From assembly GCF_001640805.2 (NCBI RefSeq), contig NC_066848.1:8261526-8325525 (forward strand): DNA of 64,000 nt, given 5' to 3'. How positions within the stretch are numbered: position 1 is the first letter of the stretch; the number at the start of each line of letters is the position of its first letter. The DNA is from Lates calcarifer. Taxonomy: Eukaryota > Chordata > Actinopteri > Centropomidae. The notes under the pieces are model-generated. The model saw nothing but the letters and a program-made list of their open reading frames with translations, was not told the DNA's origin and ran no database searches. A program made the position numbers and the translations under genes. Shown piece after piece: positions 13,201 to 23,962 of this stretch.

Positions 13201-16200
13201 GACCAAAGAGTTTGTTTAAATCTGTATGATTTGCTGACCACTTTTTTTTTTTTTTCCCAATCAGACTTTCTTTAGGTAATGTTGCCTTGTAACCAATAAA
13301 CTGGATTCAGTAAATAAGCTAACAATCAATATAGTAACAATCTATACAGTTATCTGTATACTGTATTGGGATGTAACCCTTTTATGAATATTCCTTAACT
13401 GATTGATTGAACATGACAGATTCACATCGTCTCTGTGAGTTAACTTAAGGTCACTGCAGCGCTCCGCCTTGAGAGATTAAAACAATAGAGAATGAGCAAC
13501 ACACTGAGCCGCACTCCTCTGGGATGTCAAAGGCCTGTTACAGCTGCAGGCACAGCTGCTAATATAGTGACCCCTGCTAGTGGAGACTAAACCACAGAAG
13601 AATACTTCTTTCTGTCTCCCACTGGAAGAAGAAGAAGGGACTTTTGCAAATGAAAAGTCTGGAAAATGTTACAATTGGAGAACAAACAAGACATGAAATT
13701 CCTCAATGAAAGGCCATCGAAGAAACCATCAAAAGGCAGTGGTTTTCTCCAATGTGCTGCTTCAAATCAGTCAGATCTATGTCAAGTACACCTAAGAAGA
13801 AAGTAATCAATATTTTGCTTGGGACAATGATAATATATCCACAAATTCTTCACACAATATAAACTGTGCTTTTTGTTAAAAACTCCATCAAAGAGAATCA
13901 AACATCACAGAGAAGCAGAGACACACAGAGCAGAGCCCTGACTAATAGGTTTACTGTGGTGCAGGGAAAAGGCCAATCCTTTCACTGTTAGTGAGCTCTC
14001 AGGGAAGCTCAATCCTCTTCAATGTAACAATATGATAGTCGAGTATCCAAGCTGTGCCTCTGTTGTACTGGCATGTGTGTGACAGCCCTTCTGGGAAAAG
14101 CTTTGTGAGTTTGTATGTATAACGCCTAAAAGCAAAGGTGCATGCCATGAGTGTGCATTCCTTTGCTAGACTGAAGTCGTTTATGTCAACAAGTGCAATA
14201 TAAAGGTATACATGTGAGTGTACATGTGTCTGTGTGGGTCCCATAGGTACAGCAACATTTTTGTGAATAATGGAAGAAGACAAAGAGGAGATGGAGGGCA
14301 TATGTGTGAGTGAAGCTTTATGAATGCTTGTGTGCGCATGTATCTGTTCTGACATGCTGGGAGCAATCAGTGTCCTTTGATAGGGTGAGATGTAAGCATC
14401 AAGGGCTGTTGGTGCTCCACTGAATCTGCACACTGATGCACACTCACTGGTGTGTGGCCTCTTTATCAGCACACACAGTACGCGCATACACAGCATCGAC
14501 TTGGGTGGGTATATTTGATCATACTCAGTCATAACGTCATTCAGCCAAGATGATTAAGTTAAACAAGTAAATAAACAATTCTCCTGTTGGGATGATAGCA
14601 TCTCGGCGTCTAAATGGAGCGGCACCCAGCTGACAGGGAGATGAAAGGAGCCTCAGACCAGGCCATTTCTGCATGGCTTCAATACAGCAATAAGTCCTTT
14701 AGTACTTCTTGGTCAAGCTCCCAGTACCTCTGTACTGCTTTGATAAAGAAATGTTTACAAAACTGGGGAGATGAATGTTGTGGGCGACAGAGATCAGAAC
14801 AGAGAGGCATGCTGGAACTTCACGCCACTCCACTTTAATCTAAAAGACAGTCAGGTACACACAAAATCACAAGAGGATTAATCAAACTCTCTGTGTATGT
14901 GTCTGTGTATGTAATTGTGTTATGTACGTGTGTGCTCTTGTTCTATCTCAGCGGCCGTCAAGCAGCAACACAGCCACGCAGAGGTTTAATCACCTGCCCT
15001 TTCTCAAGAAGGGCATCTTGGTTGCACTGAATGTAAATGTCATGTTACAGCTGGCGTGCCATGCCTTGCCCACCGGCACACAGGTGTGGGCTTTAGAGCG
15101 AGTTTTAAAATGTAGTGGACAGACAGCTGAGGGGGAAACATTGTGCAAGACAGAATCAGATCTTATCTCCTGTTTTTTTGGCTCTGCTGCCCCATGTGTG
15201 TGGGTGTAAATAACTGTGTTCTGACCTTAGAGAGCCAGAGTGCATTAGAACACACAATTAAATGCTTTTGTATCTGAGAGAGAGCTGGCTTCCATAAAAA
15301 TGGACAAATATGGCAGCAAATAACTATTGTGGATGGGCAGTGGGGTTTATAATAACCAGCTGTTAATGAATAATGTCTGAGCAAGAAATATAAACATACA
15401 AAGCATTCTTCTGCACATGAAGAGCTTCTAGATCCAGGTTCAAACCTGCTTCCTGCTGGGGTCTTTCTGTTTGGAGTTTGCATGCTCTCTAGGCCTGTGG
15501 GTTTTTCTGGGTGCTCCGGTTTCCTCCCACAGACCAAAGACATGCAGGATATTTGCAGGATACTTTAACAGAGTAGGGATGATGAATTGCCTGTGGGTGT
15601 GAATGGTTGTTTGTCTATTTGTGTTAGCTGTGTGACAGACTGGTGACCTGTCCAGGGTGTACTCTGCCTCTCGCCCAGTGTAAGCTAAGATAGACTTTAC
15701 AGCCCCCTGCCACGCTCAACAGGATATTCAGGTTGGAAAAAATATGAATGGATATCTATTATTTCTTATATTTACAGCACAAGTCCACAGGAACAAACTT
15801 TGTTTTTTCCCTTAAGGTATCATCAAGTTTGCTCTGCAATCCATAATAGGTCAAGGTTGTCCTGACAGGCTGTGTTATGAGACGGTTGCCTCTGAAATAT
15901 TGATTGAGTTTTCTATAAAAGCTCTGTTTTAGCTGCAGAAAAACACAAATGTTTTTTTTTTCACCAAAAAAAATAATAAAAAGTAAAGCCTGGTGTCACC
16001 TAAGGAAATTTTAAAGTTATATAAAAGGTGTGAAGGCTTAATGATGACTCTGTTCTTTTGTAAATGTGCAGCCATCTTTGCACAGATAGAACCTCTTTGT
16101 ACATATGTAAAAACTCTTTCTAGCCATTTTGAGGACTAGGATTTAGGTATCTATAGGTTTATTACCTTCTCATAGCGTGTCTCCATGCAGAGGAAGATGA

Positions 16201-17304
16201 TGTAAGCTGTTGCACAAGCCAGACATCCTTCCAGGTACGACTGACCTCCAATTTTTTCGGCCTCCACATAGTAAGAGTTCAGGGTCTTCACTGTCTCCTC
16301 AAGCAAGGTTCGCTCAATCTACTTACCAACATAAACACACATCCAGGTAGAGAAAGCATGCACACACCATAAGGGACTGAGAAAGGGAAAAGTGTTCTGG
16401 CGTAACAGTTGGAGCAAGCTGTTCAGCTGTAAAACAGCCTGCCAAACAAACCAGCTGCATTCTATTCAACCCAAAATATTTCTTCACACAATTTAGAAAC
16501 ACACCTCAGTTGAAGAGTATGAAGAAACTTGAGGCTAAGATGACAAATTAGTCAAAAGTGTGGCAAGAGTGGGTAGTGGTATGAGCAACATTTACAATGA
16601 AGTAATGCATTTAATTTTTTTGCTAATGGTCCCTTTAAACTGACTCCCACTGTGTTAGTCTCTGTATCTATTTTCATTCTTGCTCTCTGTGTGCAGACTG
16701 TCTACTTCAGATGCTAATTTGTAGATAACTCTTCAGTAGTAACCCTACACGACACCATTCATAGATGCTAATACAGCAATGTAAGGAGCAGCACAGCCTC
16801 TCCCAGTGTTCAAACTAAGTGTTAAGTGTGAAAATAAAGGCATTATGGGTTCTTCTTCTTTTGTGTTTCCAGTGTAGTGCTGCTTTTGTCTGCTGAGTTC
16901 GAACTGCAAGGTATTAGAGGTCATGCTGCAAGTCTGTATCTATCGATGGAAAAGGTAGAAAGAGATTCTAGGAATATCATCATACTTTTTCATGACAAAT
17001 AATGTTTGGATTTCAGACAGCAATCTAAAAATTTAAGGATTAACACTGCAGGATTATTTGCTATGCTCGTTTTAGAAAGCCCTCTCTATATGCATGTGCT
17101 GGTGTATGACTGTGTGCGTTTGCTTACAAGTTTAAGATAAAGCATGAGATAATATCAATCATTCATCAAGTATTCTGTCATCCAGGATGCATCAGAGTAG
17201 CGACTGAATTAAGCTTTATTGAGTCATCACTCAACAACACCCACACTCTTGTTTCAGGTGAGTTGGGATTTTGCCAAAATATCACATTTGCCTGGATGTG
17301 TATC

Positions 17305-17342
<38 letters not shown>

Positions 17343-20300
17343 TATTTGTGCTCACCCTGTTGTCAAGCTCTGAGGGGAACTTGGTCTGGAAGCGGCAAAC
17401 GGTTCCTTCGCTGTAGTCTCTCTGTATAAACACCTTTGTTACCAGCGATGCACTGTGCCTCAGCTCCTGAAGGTTATGGAACTAACAAGAGAAAAACACG
17501 TGTTAAGTTTGTGGTCCAAAATACATTTATATTCACGTAGGTACAAGAGAGGAGCGTGTCTGTCTTTGCTTTTAAGGACTGTATTTTAGAACTTGTGCTA
17601 TTCTGTGGTTCCAGTCTAACCAGAATCCACCTGACTGTTTCTGAACTTTTTTCAGAAAAAGATGGTGTTGATTTACTATACTGTATATAAAGATGCAAAA
17701 ACAGGTGGGTGTGAAAAGGCTCAAGTGTAAGCCTACCTCACTATCAAAACTTTATAGTTTGAAATCCACTTGTCTACTGCTCCCAGTAACAAGGTCTGTA
17801 CAATAGTTACATAAAGTAATATAATATTTCCCACAAGTTTTAACTTGTTTCTCTACCCACAGGTGCAACATGACTACACAGTGGGAAAATGGTACTATGT
17901 TACTACATCAACAGGAGTGCAGGCATAGTTAGTCCAATTGCAGTAATAGCTAACACTCTGAGAGACTCCCCTTTACAGCACTTTGGTGCTGAGTGGTGTG
18001 CTTTACACCCAAACAGACATTCCCCAGAGAGCCATACTGCAGCGAGCAAGCGGGCCAGAGTAAACTTGTCCCCTGCCGATCTAAATTACGCCCCTCAAGA
18101 GGATGGTAATTAGAGATACAGTGGAAGCGTGGAGGGAGGGAGAGAGGGATGAACTAAAAGGGGGTGAGAAAATAGAGTGAGATAGAAGCATGAGGTTTGT
18201 ATTCATCCCAGGGCTTCAAACAATTTTACAAAAACTCATATCTCATAAAATCTGTTCAACATGTGTGCAACTGTTGACTTTTAAATCCAATATTTACTAA
18301 ATTCTATTCTATGGAAATCACAGCCAAAGTTTGGCTCGTTACTGCAGTGTTGTCATTACTGAAAGCAAGCAAAGTCTCTGTTTATAAGGTTACTTGCACA
18401 TATGAGCCCAAGAGAGTCATTTCCATGTAAGCAGACAGAGCACAGTGCCAGCCTTTCATCTCTATATAGGGTATATCACTCGCAACCAAGAATAGCATCC
18501 AAGCTGCTATTTTCATCCGCTAACTGCCAAAGCCATCTCACAGCCACTACATCTTTCTGTCTGCCAGAGCTTTTAATATCCTCCTTTTTGCCTTCTCTGT
18601 CTCTCTAACACCACCCTCCCCCTCCCTGTGCTATCTTCGGGCTATCATGATGAACAACAAGTCATTCTATTAATAGAAGCAATTATCAGAACACGATTGA
18701 GCATCATTTATCCAAGTTAGAATCAGCTGGCTGAGGGAAAGGTTCATTAAGATTACACAGGTTCTTTGTTTGTGACTGCTGAGAATGTGTGACTATGTAC
18801 ATCATACAACCTTTTTTCTCTATTAGGTTCAACTTTATTTCAAACAGATATTAGGAGTAAAAAATCCTCAAGTATCCAGAGTAAGAATTTAGTTTTGCTG
18901 CCAGATGGAAATGAAGGAAAGAAAGAAAGAAATGTATGATGGAGAGAAAAAGGGATTTAAAGCATTGGAAGAAAAATGATGATAGAAGGAAGGGCAAAAG
19001 AAAAGAAGGAAAGAAGGTAGACATAAGTAAAGAATATGCAACAGGAGGAAGGACAAGAGACTAGGAAAGTTGGAAGGACAGAGGGAAGGAAGAAAGAAGA
19101 AAGAAAGGAACAAGGAAAAAAATAAGAAAATTGCACATATACTTCTCAAGTAAATATATTTACAATAGAAAAAAAAAACTAATTGAAAAACTATAGTAAC
19201 ATATAATTTTTATGCCTCTGACCCGCCTAAGACCTGGGATTTGTAGAAAACACCAGAGTTGATGCCAAGGTTTTGGCTGACAGCAGTTCTGGGAAGACTC
19301 CAGACCAGAGTCATCTGAGTGAACCTTGCCAGCTTTCCTTCCACTGTCATATGCACTGTATTCAGACACCCCTGTCTCCTACAAATCATATTCCTATATA
19401 ATCTATGGAAACATTTTACTGAGGACATGCTGTTAATTTACATATTTGGAAAGTTGGATATATGTATGTTACTGAATGTCATGCAGACAACCTAATTGTT
19501 TTCTACCAAACTATCAAATCCTGTTGTATAATATACACTTGACTAAAGCATTATTGAACTTTTTTTTATTTTTGGTTATTTTTGGTTTTTGCTTTTTGGT
19601 CTGGTTTAATACAGTACAATAAAGATCACAGTAACTTCAGACACTGTGTTTATTTACATTTAACTAAAACCACAATCTTTCCCTAATCTTAACCAATGAT
19701 CATCATGGAGTGTTTTGTCCAGTTGCTGTCCCGCTGATTTCTGACGTACATCTCTGTGCTACATGTAGCTCGCAGCTGAGCAACACAGGCAAGTCTCTCT
19801 GATGTCACCAATGAAACACAGAGTCCATTTATTTTATATCTCTCCCACCACTCCCTTGATTTTAATGAACTTGGAAACTTTTGTTCCAGACTTTAAAATT
19901 GATTGGACTAATGGGGACGTCATGGTGAAACGTCAAAACTTTATATCTGACTCTAAGCTGACATATTGTGACACTCTGCCCCAATATTTGAAAAATGTAA
20001 CTGATTAACCAAATGAGAGGCTACATGTTTCACTTTTCCTCTGTGTGTTAATGTGCCTTGAGACTTTCCAACAAGGACTGTGCAAGTTTACTGCATGAGA
20101 TACATTTAATGCAATCTTGGTTGCAATCTGTGTCAGACTATATAATATCAATTTGAGGCATGTCAGACTGCTATGAATGTGTTGAGAATCATAGCACCAC
20201 AGTGTAAACTGAAAAATAAGAGAAGAATCTCTGCATAGTTGTTTTTAAAATGCAGTCACACAAACTTATTTTTTGTTCAGCTTCAGTTGTTTTGTGTGTT

Positions 20301-23300
20301 TTTTCTCCTAAACCATTTCAAAAGTGGCACTTAGAAAATGTCATACCAAGCAGTGTATTCGGCATCATTTCATGCCATATTCTGATTGGATGGTTTATAG
20401 ACCAGGAAGCTTGTACCCCCACGTACATGTTACTTGCAACTGCCTGTCCTCAAAAGTCCTCCAAGACCTGCTGTGATACTAGAGGAGTTCATAAAATATT
20501 TCTTTAGTCACATGGTGTTGGTGTTACTGGCAGTGTGGCCTTGTCTATGTCTATTTAAGCCTTGGAGATAAATGTTTTCTGTTGGCTGAGTACTGATGTT
20601 TACTTTTCTGCGTGGGAGATCAGGGTTCAAATGCAGTCTATGTCTGTGTCTAAATATAGCACACAAGCAGACAGCAATGTTAAAGTGTCATACTGATCAC
20701 AAAGGACTCTATTAAGAATCTGTGCATCACACTGCACCGTCTGACTTCTCTTTCCACCTGCAAATCTATCACTTTTAGTTAAATTTATGTGTATTAACAC
20801 AGTGACAAACATAGAAATAAAGTCAAAATAGGCTATATAAGGATGACTTGTTACCAGTTATGAGGGTCATAAAAAATATTGCATTAAGCAAACAACAGAT
20901 AGAGACAAATGGGCCAAACAGTTGGGACAATAAACACATAAATCTAACTGTAGAGCAGTGATGCACATAAATTAATATTTTGAACTGTAAAGCCACATAT
21001 ATATTTTTTTGCTACTAATTATTATGACATAAAAGGGATAAAGTTTTATAATTTCCTGGGGAAACTCCATTGATGCACAAAAAATTATGCATTTCATATT
21101 TTGTGACCGGAAAATGCCATTGACTGAGCAGACAAATAAAAGGCATGGAAACTAAACTACACTACAACAATTTATGTCAAAAGTAAAGGAATACACATAA
21201 TGCATCAATGATCTCACATTACCAAGGATGCTGCTATAATGAGGCCATTTTTAATGCATTATATTTGTCATTTCCTTTTATCCCTACTCTGATACCCTCC
21301 TGTTTATCTCCTCCAGCTTGGATCTGTTGGTCTGTGTGATTCTCACTGCCATGACATGTTCCCTAGTTTAGTCACTCCGACTCAAGGAACACACAGCGAC
21401 AGCATGGGTGAGTGCTGCCAGTGGGCACACATTGCAAAGGGCACACATGCACACAACTACAGCATGAACGGTAAATGCACTCCGAGTTCAACGTTTCATT
21501 CTTGTCCCATAGCTTTTTCAGCATTTTTCTTGCTGTCAGCTCTCTCTTTTCATCCCTTCATAATATAACTGGTTTCCTGCCACTGGGAGCAGAATTTTTC
21601 ATGTTTGCTGCCAAACTGGGCTAGCTAGAGGTCTATAAATCATTGAGGTTTAGACAGCGTTGACAAAACAGTCAAATTTCCATGACATCTAGGTGGAAGA
21701 TCAGTGACTGTGGGACGCAAGCTGGAAGAGAAAATCTCTTTTGGAAAAAGGTGGAATATTGTTTCAGTAGAGAGCTGAGTGTGTGCCAGCCTCCGAGATG
21801 ATTACTGTGCTTCAACACATTATTCCTCAACAGTGGAAGACTCGAGCCAGGCTAGCCTACAGACAGAGAGAGGAGGATCTGACAGAATTGGACTTAATGG
21901 ATCCAGAGACTGTCCATGCAGCACAAACAGTCCACACTAGGAGCTGATCACTTAATGTGGTCATTTGCTGACTTGGCATACAATAAATGTCATAGAATGA
22001 GTTCTAAAATAAAATGAGTGACTGAGGGAGAGGCAGATTGGTAAAGGCATGAGTAGGAAATAAAGTGTGCTTCTCATCTTAGACTCCAATCACTGATGGT
22101 TACAAACTGCAGCAGGCTGTACACATTAAATATGCCATGGATAATTGATGGGCCTTGGACATGAAATATGTCCTGGTTCCACACATTATGCCAGTTGTTT
22201 GTGTGCATGCATGTGTATGTGTGTGCGTGTAATTAATGGGGCTTGGACAAGGATACTGGCAGACCACCAGAGGAAATCAGGACCACTCTGCCAGTGTCTT
22301 GCAGGCTAATAAAAAAAACAAAACATCATCATGAATCCTGCTCTGCAATGTCCACTGCATCTTTACCTGCAGCACCATTATGCCTGAATTACAGCCTCAC
22401 TCACTCATAGACTGGATGCTTTTAGCACCCACATACATAAAAACACACAGATATAAACTTATACACAGACACACAGGCACATATTGCATGCATGAGTGTA
22501 AACTGTCCCAAAGTTGCACCAAAGCAACAGCTGTCTCCCCTACTGAGATTATCATTATGATAACTAAGGCAGCTTTATGGTGACATCACCAAGGACATAA
22601 AGGGGCGAGAGAGGAAGCTGCTGGCCTGAGAGCTACCAGGCATTACTGAGGCTAAAAATACATCAGCAAGCGCTGTTGATGCTGTTTGGAGTAACTAGTT
22701 GTACTATGTAACACTGCCTGAACAAGACAATTTTTGTCACCGACTCTTCTGTTCAACCGCATCAAGTAGGCAATCATGTTAACTACAAAGGATATGATCA
22801 TGTTAACTATAAAGGAATTGAGGGACTGTGACACCAGAGAGCTGAGTATGCAAAGCTGCTTCAATGTGTGGCTTGTTTAAAATGCAAGGACAAAGCCTTG
22901 TCAAGCTAATTTAAAAGTAAAGTATGTCAGAGGGAAAGACAGAGAGAGACTGTCCCTGTCCATGGTGCTGACTGCTCCATCATCATCACCACCACTCTCA
23001 TCAGTGTCTTCAGCTTTGAGCCCACTGGATATACTGTACCTGAGGGACATCAGTTTCTGTGTCTTACATGACAATGAATGAAAAAAAAAACAACAACTAT
23101 GCACTTATGGTAAGAAAAGGAAAAAACTGCAGTTCTCTATGAGAGGATATCTGTCTACAATTACACAGCTCGTGGGGCTTAATGGTGATGAAAGTAAGTG
23201 AAACTGCAGGTCCTGAATGAAAAATGTTTTCTTGCGTGAACGTTACATGACTCTCCGCTAGTCGTCAGGTCCAATTTGTCCAGTTATTTGGTTGAATTAA

Positions 23301-23504
23301 GGCAACATTCTCCTGAACCACAGATAAGCCACAGAAATCGGAGGCACAACAAGCAAGACATTCAGTCCACAAGACCGCATTTCTCAACCTGCACTTCTCA
23401 GAAAAATAAGAACCGGAGGCACATTTCTCGGATTTTGTTCATGAAATAGCCTACTTAAAAGAGAAGGCAGCGAGAAGAGCCGAATTTCTTACCTCTGTCG
23501 CCAT
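10179..23504 (-). CDS. golga7b: golga7b, Golgin subfamily A member 7B (5 coding exons, complete)
   Basis: Coding exons on the minus strand are 23493-23504, 17356-17481, 16166-16318, 11791-11892 and 10179-10265. All introns are GT-AG and phase 0, and together they give 159 aa; human GOLGA7B is about 167 aa. The protein starts [12 protein letters not shown], continues with the family core KVFIQRDYS...[13 protein letters not shown], carries the acylated GCLAC motif (C78, C81) in a hydrophobic stretch, then [27 protein letters not shown], and ends in a Ser/Gly-rich tail after EISVFEDR. The N-terminal MATE...HNLQELR segment is typical of the 7B paralogue; GOLGA7 is shorter there. From family knowledge, GOLGA7 proteins are palmitoylated Golgi/plasma-membrane peripheral proteins that bind and stabilise DHHC acyltransferases (ZDHHC5 for 7B, ZDHHC9 for GOLGA7). 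The start is the first in-frame ATG next to a CpG-rich promoter. The gene is divergent from sfrp5. No frameshift or internal stop was seen. Confidence 0.95.
11500..11690. repeat. Degenerate tRNA-type SINE/dispersed repeat copy
   Basis: In golga7b intron 4, AAGTGTCTTGTTCAAGGGCA followed by CACCTTGATGG resembles the common teleost phrase for CTTGCTCAAGGGCACCTCGG. It is followed downstream by an AACCTCTAAACTACTGCCACC-like end. The copy is strongly diverged. Confidence 0.5.
11791..11892 (-). CDS. golga7b: golga7b coding exon 4 (residues 98-131)
   Basis: This 102-bp exon is in phase 0. The acceptor is a good pyrimidine-rich TTTTATTCCAG. It encodes [15 protein letters not shown] followed by [19 protein letters not shown], the most conserved part of the family. 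I placed the donor after GTT (Val), giving GTATCC. It is weak at +4 to +6 but is the only choice that keeps RV joined to LEIS with the family length. Intron 3 (11893-16165) is 4.3 kb. Confidence 0.9.
11893..16165 (-). other. golga7b: golga7b intron 3 content
   Basis: This 4.3-kb intron holds an L2/SINE-type dispersed repeat (about 15405-15765), a short duplicated ATACTGTATATT unit near 13078-13102, and otherwise unique AT-rich sequence. The 177-codon minus-strand open frame at 13999-14532 has no recognisable domain, sits inside the intron and is judged to be chance. Confidence 0.6.
15405..15765 (+). mobile_element. L2-tailed SINE/LINE 3' end copy
   Basis: The copy reads, in order: a GGTTCAAACC B-box-like string (15438), TTTGGAGTTTGCATGCTCT, GGGTGCTCCGGTTTCCTCCC, ACAGACCAAAGACATGCAGG, GTGAATGGTTGTTTGTCT, GACTGGTGACCTGTCCAGGG, and an end near GAATGGATATC. 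These are signature phrases of a teleost repeat family with an L2/Maui-like tail. It lies in golga7b intron 3, in reverse sense to the gene. No coding capacity is left. Confidence 0.75.
16166..16318 (-). CDS. golga7b: golga7b coding exon 3 (residues 47-97, acylation motif)
   Basis: This 153-bp exon is in phase 0 with donor GTAATA. It encodes 51 residues from [14 protein letters not shown] through [13 protein letters not shown] to METRYEK. The two cysteines of GCLAC (C78 and C81 of the full protein) correspond to the pair reported as palmitoylated in GOLGA7 (C69/C72). The following AYIIFLC is hydrophobic and probably membrane-associated. The acceptor reads GTAAGTAG, so the 3' splice site overlaps a donor-like string. 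Confidence 0.95.
17310..17340. repeat. (GT)n microsatellite in golga7b intron 2
   Basis: This is a run of about 15 GT units whose near edge is about 15 bp from the exon 2 donor. Confidence 0.9.
17356..17481 (-). CDS. golga7b: golga7b coding exon 2 (residues 5-46)
   Basis: This exon is 126 bp, phase 0 at both ends, with acceptor ...TTAG before TTC CAT AAC and donor GTGAGC. It encodes 42 residues including [11 protein letters not shown] and the highly conserved [11 protein letters not shown]...[12 protein letters not shown]. Residue 5 is Phe here; I recall Val in human GOLGA7B. Intron 2 (16319-17355) is only 1.0 kb and holds a GT microsatellite about 15 bp past the donor. Confidence 0.95.
18904..19130. 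repeat. Long purine-rich (GGAA/GAAA) tract
   Basis: About 225 bp are almost purine-only on the plus strand, built of GGAAGAAAG-type words without strict periodicity. It lies in golga7b intron 1, so the transcript carries a long pyrimidine-rich tract. The open frame read from the other strand is Phe/Ser/Leu-only low complexity. Confidence 0.8.
19640..19700 (-). repeat. Fragment of common teleost repeat
   Basis: TTAACTAAAACCACAATCTT followed by TCCCTAATCTTAACCAA is the reverse complement of the phrase seen at 25575-25650 (TTGGTAAGGGTGAGGAAAAG then ATTGTGG). Both are copies of a repeat widespread in percomorphs. Confidence 0.5.
20578..20645 (+). repeat. tRNA-like SINE head remnant
   Basis: TTGGCTGAGTACTGATG (A-box-like) is followed about 40 nt later by GGGAGATCAGGGTTCAAATG (B-box-like). 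Spacing and wording match tRNA-derived SINE heads of fishes. A full cloverleaf cannot be drawn, so it is not called a tRNA gene. Confidence 0.35.
22773..22820. repeat. Imperfect 2 x 24-bp tandem repeat
   Basis: Two adjacent copies of a unit beginning ATCATGTTAACTA differ at a few positions near the end. It lies in golga7b intron 1. Confidence 0.85.
23493..23504 (-). CDS. golga7b: golga7b coding exon 1 (MATE)
   Basis: This tiny coding exon holds four codons, ATG GCG ACA GAG, followed directly by the donor GTAAGA (complement of 23487-23492). It is too short for ORF detection and was found from the conserved MATE N-terminus and the good donor. The G at +4 fits a favourable start context. It lies at the edge of the CpG-dense block, so the 5' UTR is probably in that block. 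Intron 1 runs 17482-23492 (6.0 kb). Confidence 0.9.
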
Positions 23505-23680
23505 ATTGCAGTAAGAGGGTGTAGGATCTGTCCCGTGCTGAAAACGACAACCGTTTGCTCGTATTGTGCGGGACAACGCGACTACAGAGCTTTGGCAGGG
23601 AGACTGGTCACACGAGCGCGCGTGCATGTGTGAGTGCGTGACTGCGCCCGCGCCTGCGAGTGTTACCGCGGGATGAAGGG
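23495..23680 (-). promoter_or_regulatory. golga7b: golga7b CpG-dense promoter / 5' UTR
   Basis: I count about 18 CpG dinucleotides between 23521 and 23672, in a window that is otherwise clearly CpG-poor. The run at 23614-23672 holds GCGCGCG and GCGCCCGCGCCTGCG strings that resemble NRF1/Sp-type sites. No TATA box is visible. The block sits immediately 5' of the MATE start codon, so it is the likely CpG-island promoter and first-exon leader. The exact start site cannot be read from sequence. Confidence 0.75.
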
Positions 23681-23934
23681 GGGTGGGTGGGTATGCTAAT
23701 TACATGTGAATTTCTATTAATGCATAAACCAAGAATAATTCGCTCTCACATTCAGTCCTCAAGGTCAGACTTTCAAATGAGTGATTTCCACATGAGGTAT
23801 CAGTGGTTTATTTAGGTTAGGATTTCGTTTTGTGTCCTCTTTTGCGGGCTATTAAAAAAATCATTATCAATAATTCAAATAAAGTGGCTTGGTTTCCGTT
23901 TCCATTTGCAACCACTCCGGACAGAGCACAACAG

Positions 23935-23962
23935 TAACAACAACAACAACAACAATAACAAC
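23935..23962. repeat. (AAC)n microsatellite
   Basis: This is a run of AAC trinucleotides with one AAT interruption. Confidence 0.85.

Larger units (their letters stand above)
17482..23492 (-). other. golga7b: golga7b intron 1 content
   Basis: This 6.0-kb intron contains a long purine-rich tract (18904-19130), a fragment of a common fish repeat (about 19640-19700), a tRNA-like SINE remnant (about 20578-20645), and an imperfect 2 x 24-bp tandem (22773-22820). No further exon is recognisable. Confidence 0.55.

Noticed and set aside
13999..14532. 177-codon open frame on the minus strand in golga7b intron 3
   Set aside because: Composition is that of translated non-coding DNA, with no recognisable motif and no splice context needed by the neighbouring exons.
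20578..20645. tRNA gene
   Set aside because: A-box and B-box words are present but no acceptor stem or anticodon arm can be formed; better explained as a SINE head.
22901..23104. Acidic open frame ([12 protein letters not shown]) on the minus strand in golga7b intron 1
   Set aside because: It comes from a CATCATCACCACCA-type low-complexity stretch. golga7b reads correctly from exon 1 to exon 2 without it.
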